Assembly (NCBI GenBank): GCA_024760905.1
Contig: CM045733.1
Span: 70,610,001-70,674,000, forward strand
DNA: 64,000 nucleotides
Source of the DNA: Plotosus lineatus
Lineage: Eukaryota; Chordata; Actinopteri; Siluriformes; Plotosidae
Direction: 5' to 3'
In this document: positions 1-10,916 of the stretch, piece by piece
How positions within the stretch are numbered: position 1 is the stretch's first letter
Layout: each line of letters opens with the position of its first letter
Translations under genes and position numbers: made by a program
The notes under the pieces: generated by a model
What the model saw: only the letters and a program-made list of their open reading frames with translations
What the model was told of the DNA's origin: nothing
Databases searched by the model: none

Positions 1-379
1 TTGATCACAGACAGATGATCACAGTTGTTCACATGACGATACAGAGCAGTCATTGCCATAAAACAGGGAGCTCACAGCAGCCAACAACTGCAGGGGCACG
101 AGAGCACCGATCAACACACGCTTTCAACAACTGAAACCATCTGCACACTTCCGAAGACAGATTTCCTTCATTCACTGATTGATCATCTTTCATTCACTGA
201 TTGCGTCACTTCCACTTCTGTCCTCGTTCCTGGTCTAGTGCTTTTCTTACTCTTTCACTTTTTACTTCCTTTTCACAGGACCGTGTACATATTACATCTA
301 CATTTACGTCATACAGATTTGTCAGGCAATATAATAATAAGTCATCTTCTGAGCTTGTAGTTTTTGAATTGTTGTTATA
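1..379. other. Left edge, no gene seen
   Basis: AT-rich sequence with no convincing exon or repeat family. The only local pattern is a 15-base motif (tttcattcactgatt) present twice at about 187-201. The open frame starting at 201 is Phe/Ser-rich, runs into the neighbouring transposon and has no recognisable domain. Confidence 0.5.
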
Positions 380-590
380 TACAGTGCTGTGTCAAAGTTT
401 TTGCCCCCTTACAAATTTTTTATTTTTTTTGCACCTTTGTCACACTTGACTTTTTTATATCATGAAACAAATGTAAACAATTCAGAAAGATAACCCAAGT
501 ATTCAAAAAAAAAAAAAATGCAGTTTTCATGTTATCATTTATTTGTTAAAAGAAAAATCCTATCCAAACCTACATGTGAAAAAGTAATTG

Positions 591-608
591 CCCCCCCCCC
601 CCCCCCCC
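591..608. repeat. Poly-C run of 18
   Basis: Eighteen consecutive C inside the left part of the Tc1 element, between its terminal repeat and the transposase start. A G/C homopolymer of this length is prone to slippage and sequencing error, so the exact count is uncertain. Confidence 0.95.
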
Positions 609-773
609 TGTTAAAAGGTGAGATAATTGTGATTAATCCTATTATCGCGGAAAACTGAGTTCAATTTCATGGCCACACCCAGGCCTGATTGCTGCCAGGC
701 ATTTCCAATCTGGAGATCCCTAACATAAAACTTGTCTGACAAGTGAGGTGGGCCATACTGAACACACATCATC

Positions 774-1800
774 ATGCCACGATCCAGTGAACTTCAAGAG
801 CAAACAAGAAAGAAGATTATAGAGATGTCTCGGTCTGGGAAGGGATACACAGTCATTGGTAAATCTTTGGGACTCTAGTGAACCACTATCAGAGCCATTA
901 TCCATAAATGGAGAAGGCATGGCACAGTGGTGACCCTTCGTATGACTGGCCGACCGACCAAAATTAGTCCAAGAGCACGGTGCAGACTAACCAGAGAAGT
1001 CACAAAGGATCCAAAAACCACTTCTAAACAACTACAAGCCTCAATCGCCTCAGTTAATGTCAATGTTGATGACTCCACCATCAGAAAGACACTCGGCAAA
1101 ATGGCATCTATGGAAGAGTTCGGGGGTGAAAGCCACCGTTGACAAAAAAGAATATCAAGGCACGACTCACTTTCACCAAGAATCATCTTGATCATCCACA
1201 AAGCTTTTGGGAAAATGTCCTCTGGACTGATGAAATTAAAGTTGAACTTTTTGGGAGAAATGCATCCCATTACATCTGGCACAAAAACAACAGTGCCAAG
1301 AAAAGAAAAAAGAACATTGTGCCGAGTGTGAAACATGGTGGTGGACGCGTGATGATCTTGGCCTGCTTTGCTGCTTCAGAACCTGGACGACTTGTCATGA
1401 TTGATTGAACCATGAATTCTGCTCACTACCAAGAAATCCTGGTGAAGAATGTTCGTCCATCAGTTCGAGACCTCAAGCTAAATCGCAACTGGGTTCTGCA
1501 GCAAGACAATGATCCAAAGCACACCAGCAAGTCCACTTCTGAATAGCTAAAAAAAGAACAAAATTAGGGCTTTGGAGTGGCCTAGTCAAAGTCCCGACCT
1601 GAACCCTGTTGAGATGCTGATATGGCATGAGCATAAAAGGGCTGTTCATACCCGAAAACCGTCCAATCTGGTTGATCTTAAACAATTCTGCAGAGAAGAG
1701 TGGCCCAAAATCCCATCACAGTGATGTGAAAGACTCATCGCCTCTTATCACAAACGCTTGACTGCAGTTAGTGCTGCAAAAGGTGATTCAACCAGCTATT
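774..1800 (+). pseudogene. Tc1 transposase pseudogene
   Basis: The frame opens with an ATG at 774 and a helix-turn-helix-like N-terminus (MPRSSELQEQTRKKIIEMSR...), then meets a stop near 876. Pieces continue at 927-1142 (GRPTKISPRARCRLTREV) and 1139-1408, which includes the first catalytic aspartate in the LWTDE motif. The second aspartate, QQDNDPKHTS, is in the piece after the stop at 1406, and several further stops follow. In intact Tc1 transposases these segments form one ~340-residue DDE protein, so this copy cannot make functional enzyme. Confidence 0.9.
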
Positions 1801-2520
1801 AGGTTTAGGGGTAATTACTTATTCACACAGGACCTTGTAGGTTCAGATGTTTTTCCCCCTTAATAAATGCAATCGGCACTAAAAAATGCATTTTGTGTTT
1901 ACTCGTGCTTTATCTTCGTATAATATTTAGGTTTGCTTGATCCGAAATGGATGACAGTAACAAACGTGCAAAATATGTCAGAAATTGGTCAGGGGGCAAA
2001 AACTTTTGCACAGCACCGTATGTAAATATGTTGTGTTTTAGCAAAGGCCCAACACTTGGACATTTACTTATCGTGTTAATCTCGGTGTACCAGACCCTTT
2101 GAAAATCCTACTGGTCCTGTAGCTGAGTCGGTTCTACATTAATAAAATGCTTGAAAAGGAACTATAGTCAAACCTGTGGGATAATAAAACATCTTTTGCT
2201 TGACAAAACAGTGAGCAGAATTAGCAGGCATGCAGGTTTCTGGTGGAACATACAAGGTCGCTGTGTAACACCATACAACTGAAAGTAAAATGAACAGCAA
2301 AACTGAGCTGTGAAAAAGGGAACAGTACAGTCATTTAGCGTGACAGATGAAGTAAAGAGCAGAGGAAAAGGCAACTCCTTTATGCAAACAGTGAGATAAA
2401 CTGTCAGGAGTCATTACTCAGTCAGTGCAGCCATAAAGTTTACAGCGTACATAGTTCAACACATTGTCTTTAAAATGTACAGTATTAGTATTTAATATGA
2501 ATTCATATAAACAAACTACT

Positions 2521-2529
2521 TTATTATTA

Positions 2530-2564
<35 letters not shown>
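2521..2564. repeat. (TTA)n microsatellite
   Basis: About 14 TTA units with one interruption (TTG). It produces an artefactual Asn-run open frame on the other strand. Confidence 0.95.
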
Positions 2565-2674
2565 GGTAGTAGTAGTAGAGTAGTAGAAAAGTTTCTTCTG
2601 AAAAAAATCTGCTTTTTTCCCCCTCATGAAGCCAAATCCAGCCCATGAAATTACTGCATTCATGGTCTGATGGT

Positions 2675-2935
2675 TTATCTGACTGATACAGTCATCCAGA
2701 GTGTATGAGCAGCTCTATGCAGGACTATCTTTTGTAACTCTAATATCCTAAAGTTTAAAGTGGCTCTCAGGCCCCACATTTTCTCGATTTCTTTCTCCAG
2801 GTCTTCATCTGTTTTTCTAAAGGGAAACACCTTCAGGGGGGTGTTTCTTTCTGGTGAGATGGAGATATTATTTAGGAGACCTGTTTTCTCTGTTTTGTTC
2901 TTTATTAGTACATCTGGTCTGATGATCTTCATTTC
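2675..2935 (-). pseudogene. LINE reverse-transcriptase C-terminal fragment
   Basis: The - strand reads KNKTEKTGLLNNISISPERN...DLEKEIEKMWGLRATLN...ILELQKIVLHRAAHTL. This resembles the C-terminal tail of L1/Tx1-type LINE polyproteins, where a 'KTCLLIDMSIPSD...EIERMW' segment is followed by an 'ELQKIVLLGTAHILR' ending. The middle part between these segments is missing and there is no upstream polymerase, so it is a short relic. The family call rests on memory of such sequences, not a search. Confidence 0.65.
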
Positions 2936-4190
2936 TTGGTCCTAATCTTAACCTTTTCTTGTAGAACATTGTTGTCGCATGCTACTGTCAATACAGATGC
3001 TAAGTGTGTCTACAGAATATGGGATAACAGTTAGTAAGCAGAAAACGATGAGTAATTTGTGTTTCTTTTTCACTTATTTAAATAGTAGTTTAATTCATTT
3101 TCAGTTAGTATTGAAAAGTCCTGAAGTGTTTATTTTACCAAATGGATTAAAAATAACCCTAATATAGTTTACTTTACTTCTCTGTACGCTCTGAGAAGCT
3201 GAGAATCACCTGGGTGTCATCTTGTGCTTGTAGTCATGCATGTAATAATCTTCAGGAAAACCAGAGAATGACATATATTTAGATCACTCAGATACTAGTA
3301 ATTGCCAGTTTGTGTGTCTGTGTTTGTGTGAATGGTTGTGTCTTGTCATATGTGTTCTATTTTAGTATTAACTGCTTTATGGTGTGTATGTTTTTATTTT
3401 CCATTGATTCAATGTCTGAAGGAGTTATGGATGCATCAAAAATTAATTCATTCATTACAGGGAAGTTTTAAATCAAATAAAGCCTGTAAACCTGGAGCGA
3501 GAATAGAACCGTCAAAAAGGCAAAGAGGTGAACAAACCTTCTTTACGCAGGCACATATGGACATAGAAAGTCATTCGAAGTAGCTATATTTTATTATCTC
3601 ACATTATTGGTGTACAGCTAATACGGGGTAATATAATGTGTGACAAGCAGGAAGTAGTAGGGTAGCGAGGAGCCCAAGCATGGCCTTGGCGAACAAACAT
3701 GTGGCCAGGCCAGTGGGTCAAATAATCTGCCGCTTCCACAGCTAATATCAATAACCAGTTCATTGATTGATTTTTTTTTTCCCCCTGTGAAAACAGTGTT
3801 ATGTTAGTAATGACTTGCTAACAAATAATGGTATAGAATAAAAACAAAACAAAAAAAAAAACAAGCATAGATGTGAAGTGACTGTTTAGGTGATCATTCT
3901 GTCACGCTCAGCATGATGTGTCGAACACAAGTCAGTGGGTTCATAATTACATAATGTGAAATTCAATTGTAAACATTATTGTGGGTGCAAATCTAAATCT
4001 ATAAACACTGAGCAGTTAGTAAAGTACCAACTGGTGCTAAATAAATATATTAAAAAAAGATAACAACCATAAACCTTCCTTGGAAAAAAAAGAAGGCTAA
4101 CCATGTGGACAAGATGCCCATTGTGTTAAAACGAGATATAAAGCTGTTCTTTAATGATTTGCTGGATGACTTTGTGAGGTCACATGGTTG
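2936..4190. other. No gene seen
   Basis: AT-rich DNA with short A and T runs. I see no exon with splice borders, no tRNA-like fold and no repeat shared with other parts of the window. Confidence 0.5.
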
Positions 4191-4195
4191 CGTAA

Positions 4196-4560
4196 TGTGT
4201 GCAGTAAGTGTAATTTTGTGTAGTCTGGGTAAAATAACTGTGTAATGTTTATAGTATGATTAAAATGGGTGTGGTGCGGCGTGTGTAGTATGGGTAAAAT
4301 TGGTGTGTTATGTGTAGTATGGATAAAATGTGTATGCACTGGGTGTAGTATGGATAAAGTGTGTATGCAGTTTGGATAGTATGGGTAAAATGGGTTGTGC
4401 AATGTGTGTAATATGGGAAAAAATGGTATGTTATTTGTGTAGTATGGGTAAAATTTGTATGCAGTTTGTGTAGTATGTGTAAAATGTTGTGTGTAGTATT
4501 GGTAAAATGGGTGTGCAAAGTGTGCAGTATGGGTAAAATGGGTGTACAATGTATGTAGTA
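4196..4560. repeat. 31-bp minisatellite, left block
   Basis: About 11 degenerate tandem copies of a ~31-bp unit built around GTGTAGTATGGGTAAAATG followed by a GTGTGCAATGT-like segment. Units vary by a few substitutions and small indels. The array stops abruptly at ~4560 and resumes at ~6487 in the same orientation, with an L2-type LINE between the halves. The Tyr/His/Thr-rich - strand frames here are by-products of the repeat. Confidence 0.9.
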
Positions 4561-6494
4561 CTACAAGAAAAAGTTGGACACTGCTGCACAAGGCCCATGC
4601 AAACTCCACAAAGTTCTTTCTTCATTACTCAATCCATCTGCTCCACCTGCCCCATCCTGCCTGACCGCTGAAGACTGCTGTCTACTTTTATGGGAAGATT
4701 AAACAACTCTCTGAGACATTTTCTCCCACCCCAACTCCTGCACAACACAGCGGAGACTCCACTTCGCCTTCCCTTGCACAGTTTTCCAATCTCACAAATG
4801 GAGACATTCAGCATGTCATTTCATCATGCAATCCTTCCATCTGCTTACTGGAACCAATTCCTTCCATAATAATTCAGATTGTCTCTCAAGACTTCCTTCC
4901 ATTTACATTAACTATCATCAATAACTCCATATCATCTGGTCAGGTACCGACAACTTTCAAAAGAGCCAAGGTTTTACCAATCTTAAAGAAACCCTCTCTG
5001 GATCCATCGGATATCAGCAACTACAGACAGTATCACTTCTGTCTTTGCGTTGTAAAATTCTTGAACACACTATTTATAACCAAATGATCAATCTGGCTTC
5101 AAAGCAGCACATTCCACAGAGACTGCAATCTTAGCTGTTACAAAGAAGCTGCATGCTGCAAGATCAGCCAAGATCTCATCAGTCCTCATCCTGCTGGACC
5201 TTTCAGCAGCATTTGACATGGCCAATCACAAGACTCTCTTGTCCACCTTCAGGAGTCTAGGAATTTGTGGTGTAGCATGGCAGTGGTTTGCTTCCGACCT
5301 GGAAGGTCGCTCATATGAGGTTACATGGAGGGGATCCACATCCTCTCCATGCCGGCTTTCCACTGGTGTTCCCCAGGGCTGATTTCGTGGTCCACTTCTG
5401 CTCTCTCTTTGTACTAAGTCTCTTGATGTTGTCATATCCTCACATGGGTTCTCATACCACTGCTATGCAGATGACACTCAACTTTTTCCCTCTTTTCCTC
5501 CCTCAGAAACTGATGTTTCTGCCCGGATCTCTGCATGTCTGGCAAGTATCTCCTCATGCATGACATCTCACCAGCTGAAGCTTGATCCTAGCATGACTGA
5601 ATTGCTGTGCATCCCTGCTGACTCATCCCCACATCAAGATCTTGCAATCTCCTTCAATAATGCTGTGATCTCTCCTTCAGGCACTGCATGAAGCCTTGGA
5701 GTAACCATGGAAATTGCCTGTCCTTCTCATATCACTAATCTTTCTCAATCATGTTGATTTCTTTTCGTTAACATCCAAAGGATTTGTCCAGTTCTTTCCA
5801 GTGAGGCCACTCAGATACTTGTTCAATCCCTTGTCATCTCAAGACTAGATTACTGCAACTCACTCCTGGCAGGTCTACCTTTGAGTAATATTTGACCTCT
5901 GCAAATGATCCAGAATGCAGCCGCATAGCTTGTTTTCAACCTTCCCGAATTTTCCCAAACACCACACCACTGCTACGATCTCACCACTGGCTTTCAGTAG
6001 CTGCTTGCATTTGATTTAAAACACTGATGCTTGCCTGAAAAAAATTAAAATTGGACCTGCGCCTTCCTACCTTAAAGCACTTGTCATACCTCACACTTCA
6101 CCACGTTCTCTCAGATCCTCTCGCACTGCTAGACTGATCCCTCCCTATACCAAGGGACGAGGGGAAAATGCGTCTGAACTCTTCTTTGTTCTGACGCCAA
6201 GGTGGTGGAATGAACTTCCTCTGGACAACCGAAAGCTGAGTCACTGGGTATCTTCAAACAATAGCTGAAAACTTACCTTTTTCAGCAGTATTTAGATTAG
6301 TGCTAAGCTATATACAAACACAGAAAAAAAAAAAACCCCACACAACACATACTGAATGAGTTTGACTGATGGTATACTTGGTACTGTATGTGTTCTAAAA
6401 AACCAGTATAAGAATTCACTATTCACTATGAAGTACTTCTGCACTTCTGCAAGTCACTCTGGATTAGAGCATCTGCTCAATACTGTAAATGTAG
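4561..6494 (+). mobile_element. L2-type LINE, 5'-truncated and decayed
   Basis: The + strand encodes broken reverse-transcriptase blocks. Around 4,930-5,030 there is SGQVPTTFKRAKVLPILKKP then SLDPSDISNYRQ, matching the fingers of L2/CR1-type enzymes. Around 5,190-5,230 there is LLDLSAAFDM, the A-motif region. Several frameshifts and stops intervene. The 3' end is a SINE/L2-like tail, 'gcaagtcactctggattagagcatctgctc...ctgtaaatgta' in type, ending where the minisatellite resumes. A related LINE tail lies at ~34,745-34,905. Confidence 0.8.
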
Positions 6495-6575
6495 TATGTG
6501 TAAAATGTGTGTGTAATGTGTGTAGTATGCGGAAACTGAGTGTGTGGGTAGAATGGTTGTGTTATGTGTGTGGTA
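6487..6575. repeat. 31-bp minisatellite, right block
   Basis: Two to three further copies of the minisatellite unit (TGTAGTATGTGTAAAATGTG and relatives), separated from the left block by the LINE insertion. The shared 8 bases ATGTAGTA at both junctions are compatible with a target-site duplication, although they are also part of the repeat unit. Confidence 0.75.
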
Positions 6576-7598
6576 TATTTTGCTTATGCTGGGATGTTGG
6601 ACAGAGAAGTTGTAGAGAACCTAGTTTATGTATGGTAGAGTCAGGGTTTGGTCCTGTATATGTTCCTGCCTAGGGATATATTCACCTATCCTTGATTTAA
6701 GTTCGCCCCTGCCCAGATGAGAATATTCTGCTCATTCCCATAAGGCTTTGTGTTCAGGTTGGTGAAGATGCACTGGAGAGTGTCTGAAAAATTAAATCTG
6801 GCTTAATGCAAGAGATGAAGGATTAACATGGCTTTGATGGTCCTTGGCACATTTTAAAGAAATAATAATGACATTGGCCTGACTCTCGGAGCATTTCCTG
6901 AAATCGGGATGACGTTCAGATGAACTACTGCTTTGTGTTCTTTTTGTAGAGCATTTCTGGATGCTTGCCCACTTTCAAGGTGATAATTGGTTTTCATGCT
7001 ATGATGAATAAGAGCCAGCAACAGAACGCCAGTAAAATTGAGAACTGAAAGATGGACTGAAAGAGGTTAGAGGAGGAAATCCAAACTATTTTTCTCACCA
7101 TGGATTTAGTCATCAGGCAACTTCCTTTAGAATAGTTAGCTGGTCAGGATGGATTCGGAAACATAGTTTGGTGCTCCACTGGTGTCAAAAATGAATAAAG
7201 TTTGAGATGAGTATAATATCTGATCTTTATAATAACTGTGCATATGATGGCTTAACTTTTTCTTATCCACTTGTGTTGCACATTTAAGACATTCCTCATC
7301 CTGCCACATTGCCAACTAAGAGTCAAGATGAAGCCAGTTCACCTTGGTGATGTGCAGTCTGATTTTATACTTAAAGTGTGTTCAAAATTATGCAGCATTA
7401 TGTGTGTAAAGTGGCTTTTACCCCAAGTCATCTGAATTGTCTCCAGCTTCCCCTGCGGCCCTGATGGATACATGGTATATAGAATGGATGGTTGGATAGA
7501 TGGATGTGAAACTATATATTATCAGTATTATACCCACTGAAGAAGACACTTACAATACTGGATCCATCCATCCAGCCATCCATCCATCCATCCGTCCA
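6576..7598. other. No gene seen; CCAT/GGAT repeat at right end
   Basis: Unique-looking AT-rich DNA. Near its end a GGAT-rich stretch (~7,487-7,506) faces a (CCAT)n stretch (~7,564-7,598), a weak inverted repeat. The SINE at 7,599 is inserted in the (CCAT)n tract. Confidence 0.5.
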
Positions 7599-7778
7599 GG
7601 GCAGTGGTGGCTTAGTGGTTAAGGTGATGCGAAGGACATTGGTTCAATCCCCACTGTCATCACTGTTGAGCCCTTGAGCAAGACCCACAATTCTCAATTG
7701 CTCAGTTGTATTAAAAAGAAAAATTGATAACTGTAAGTCGCTCTGGGTAAGAGTGTCTGTCAAATTCTGTAAATGTAA
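7599..7778 (+). mobile_element. tRNA-derived SINE with L2-type tail
   Basis: The head GGGCAGTGGTGGCTTAGTGG contains an A-box-like TGGCTTAGTGG, followed by a B-box-like GGTTCAATCCC. The 3' end (gtaagtcgctctgggtaaga, then ctgtaaatgtaa) matches the tail of the L2-type LINE at 4,561-6,494. The shared tail suggests that the SINE uses the L2-type machinery. It is flanked on both sides by tccatcca from the target microsatellite. Confidence 0.8.
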
Positions 7779-8438
7779 TCCATCCATTAGCTATGTCTCT
7801 TTTCTTATGCAATCAAACACAATATCACTATTTAATTATTAAAACGCCGAGCTGTTAATATACCCATGTATTGTCTTTGGATATTCTGTAATATTTTGCT
7901 GCAGTAGTTCATAGCTATGAATAGACTGTCCCAGGAATGAGATTACACAAGATCAGTGATGAGGCTTAAGCATTACAACTGTCTGACATGGAGAGAAAGA
8001 GAAAGTAGAAGAGAATTTTCAGGATACAGAACACATAGGGCAGCATGAACACTCAAAAAGGATTTCACAGCGTACTCCGGGAATTATTCTTGGCTCTACG
8101 CTCTCTGATAGGAGGAAGACCTGATGAATTATAGAGGCTGGCAGTTTTACTCATTTCCTGCTTGCTGTTATATAGTATGGAGAGTTCTGTTAAAGCAGAT
8201 GTGGTTGTTGAGTTACAATAACGTCGGATTCACTTCACAACAATATAATTACAATCATGGAGTTGTGTAGCTTCATTAGCAGAACGGTAAGTTGCACCTA
8301 GGATGGAGCGGATGGTGATGGCCATTATGTAGTAAAGGCTGGGTAATATGCTGACGCAGGAACAAGGTAAGAAAGAGCAATAAAGCCTTTTAATAGATCC
8401 ATTGTTTCCCTTTGGTCCTTTTACCAGCTTTTTACTCT

Positions 8439-8441
<3 letters not shown>
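7779..8441. other. No gene seen
   Basis: AT-rich unique-looking DNA with no supported exon, RNA gene or repeat family. Confidence 0.5.

Positions 8442-8492
<51 letters not shown>
8442..8492. repeat. (CT)n microsatellite
   Basis: About 25 CT units without interruption. It creates an artefactual Leu/Ser frame. Confidence 0.95.
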
Positions 8493-8495
<3 letters not shown>

Positions 8496-9179
8496 ATTGT
8501 GTTCGTTTCAGATCAAACCTCTGATTCATACTTGACCTGCTGCTTTCCTCTCCTTCATCGTATTCTTTTTAAGGGTCAGTTTCTTTTACCGTCTGCTGTA
8601 TGAGAGAGCTTGTTTCTGTCTGGAAATGAAAAAGCTTTTATTTTTAGTCGTGACACATTTGTTTGGGTTTCCTTGGCCCTTTTATCTTTGCCACATATTC
8701 TTGAATGACTTCAGTAATCCTGTTGGGAAAAAAAACATTCCCTTCTCATGTAAGCCCTTAATCCCTTAATGCCAAGGTCACAATTTATTAAACATAAAGC
8801 TGTTGGTTGATTGATAAGCAGTTGAAGTGTTTGGTTTGGTCTGTCTGCTTTGTAAATTCAGCCATATCTGTGCTCTATTTTTTTCTTTGGACTTCATGGA
8901 TGTTTTGAGGATCTTGTATCCAGCAAAACAACCTGGAATTGAGTCTGGTTCAATTTGATGGCATTTTGGGTGACAGGATATCAGGTTCCATGTAACATCA
9001 GTAGTTGAGTCTCTTGCAGTTTTCAGAAGGTTCCAAGGCCTACTAGAATGGCCACTGAGGACTACAGTTCCCAGAACACACGGACTTTGTCATGCTCACA
9101 CTCACTGTCATTTTGGTCACTCTCTCTTTTTCTCACACACAACACAATCAGAGTTAACAGTATTTATGTACAGTGGGGA

Positions 9180-9286
<107 letters not shown>

Positions 9287-9578
9287 CACACACATATAAT
9301 CGATGAATATCATGTTTGATTTGTTTTTTTAAACTTTTGTTATATTCATCCATTTATCTTGCCCATTGACTCTGATGTCCTGTTTGCTGCTCGTCTTGTC
9401 CATGCCTGCTCTTTCACTGTGAGTCTGTGTTCATGTTTTGGATCTGTTTTCAAAAAAGTCTTGAAACTGCAGTTGCACTCACTTTTGTGTGTCTGACGCT
9501 TGTTCAGTGAGTGAGATGTTCTAAAATACACAGAGATCTGTAAAGTTGTAGTTAATTAACATTGGGGTTATATGGAAT

Positions 9579-9882
9579 ATTCATTCATTTTCTCAACTGC
9601 TTAATCCGAGTTAGACTAGGCAAGTAGAGAGTACACCCTGGACAGCTTGCCAGGCCTACAGAGTAGAAACATGCTGACGGCTATGCAGCCTATTCTTCAC
9701 AAAAATGAGCAATGGTTCTTTTACATGCCTCTCACTACAGAGAGTCAGAGACATGGCCGGCCTTTGATAACCGAGTTAGCTGCACTTGGGGACAGCAGTG
9801 ACAACCCATAGATAGTGGGACTTGAACCCCCAACCTTAGGATCAAGTAATTCAGAACCATCCCACCAGGCCACCGCTGCCCC
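9579..9882 (-). mobile_element. Chimeric SINE (A head, B tail)
   Basis: Read on the - strand, it begins with the tRNA-like head of the SINE-A family (GGGGCAGCGGTGGCCTGGTGG..., B box GGTTCAAGTCC) and the A body (taaaagaaccattgct... gtcagcatgtttct). It then switches to the SINE-B tail (aggcctggcaagctgtccag, ggtgtactctc...). The 9-bp direct repeat ATATGGAAT at 9570-9578 and 9883-9891 flanks the whole unit, so the chimera inserted as one piece. Confidence 0.8.
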
Positions 9883-9934
9883 ATATGGAATGTATGGAAG
9901 TAAAAATAAAAAAAAATGTTTACACCAAAAGCAG

Positions 9935-10127
9935 TGGTGGCCCGGTGAGAGGCAGGTAAAAGAACCATTGTTGACTTTCGTAAAGAGGACATAATCAGTG
10001 TGATTCTGCAATGTGAAGGCCTGGCGAGCTGTCCAGGGTGTACTCTGCTCTCGCCCAGAGTCAGCGGAGATTGGCACCAGCCTCCCGGTGATCCTAATTA
10101 GAATTAAACGTTTCAGAAAATGAATGA
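9935..10127 (+). mobile_element. Chimeric SINE fragment (A head, B tail)
   Basis: A shortened SINE-A head and body (gcagtggtggcccggtgaga, taaaagaaccattgttgact) is joined to a SINE-B tail (ggcctggcgagctgtccagg ... tcagaaaatgaatga). The tRNA-like head is partly deleted. It lies about 50 bp from the oppositely oriented chimeric copy at 9,579-9,882. No clear target duplication is visible. Confidence 0.7.
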
Positions 10128-10296
10128 TTGAGTATAATTGATTTGACCCGATATTTTAATTTGCATTATTAATGTAACATGTTGGACTAATAAGAAGTTT
10201 CAACACAAAGATTTTCTAACTTGCAGCATCTGTAAAAACATTTGGTATGTATTTGTTTGTATTTTTTAATTTATAATTTTCTGAATAATAAACGAA

Positions 10297-10617
10297 GGTG
10301 GGGCATGGTGGTGTAGTGGACAGCCTATTCATCTCACAGTAAGAAAGTCCTGAGTTCAAATCCTGTGATCAGCTTTGGTGGCTCTGTGTGGAGTTTGCAT
10401 GTTCTCTCTGTCCTTGCATGTGTTTCATCATCTGAGTTTCCTCTTACAGTCCAAAGACATGTATATTAGGATAATTAGCTGATCCAAACCGTCCATAGGC
10501 GTGAGTGTAAATGGTTGTGTGGTTTTGGCCTCGCAATGGTCTGATGAGCTTTTTAGCGTGTAGCTACTCCGCCTTCACCCTGATAAAGAATTAAGCAGGT
10601 GGGAAAATGAGATAAAC
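10297..10617 (+). mobile_element. SINE-B, tRNA-derived
   Basis: The head GGGGCATGGTGGTGTAGTGG carries an A-box-like TGGTGTAGTGG, followed by a B-box-like GAGTTCAAATCC. Then comes the family body (gtgtggagtttgcatgttct, cagtccaaagacatg) and a divergent 3' end near 10,617. Similar full or partial copies occur at 38,020, 44,443 (-), 63,020 and elsewhere. It is a retroposon, not a tRNA gene. Confidence 0.75.
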
Positions 10618-10916
10618 TTAACGTAATTATGAGAATTAAATGCACAGAAATCAGATTGACTGATATGGCAACGTGGCAAAAGAAAAATATGAGTGTTTGA
10701 GATTTCCATGGGGTATTAAGAAGAAAAATGTAAATACTCAAAAGTGTTTATGTTCCTTATTGCAAGTACTTGTGGAAATGTGTTCCTAAATTTTATGGAG
10801 ACCTGTTTAAACACCAAATGTGTAAAATATTTCCCCTGAAATTCTGGTTTAAATAAAGCACTAAAATGAAAGTATTGTTTTATGGTACTTCATCTTTCTT
10901 TTTCTCTAGTTTACAG

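Larger units (their letters stand above)
382..2018 (+). mobile_element. Tc1/mariner element, dead copy
   Basis: The two ends are inverted copies of each other: CAGTGCTGTGTCAAAGTTTT on the left and its near complement ending at 2018. Each is flanked by TA (380-381 and 2019-2020), the target duplicated by Tc1/mariner elements. The 1.64-kb length is typical. The inside holds a broken transposase (774-1800). A run of 18 C lies near the left end. A second, 5'-truncated copy of the same family is at 40,024-40,870. Confidence 0.9.

Noticed and set aside
2418..2663. Poly-Asn open frame
   Set aside because: Translation of the (TTA)n tract.
4196..4560. CRISPR-like array
   Set aside because: The units are directly tandem without unique spacers, and the genome is vertebrate.
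4151..4609. Tyr/His/Thr-rich - strand open frames
   Set aside because: They are translations of the 31-bp minisatellite; all frames are open because the unit lacks stops on that strand.
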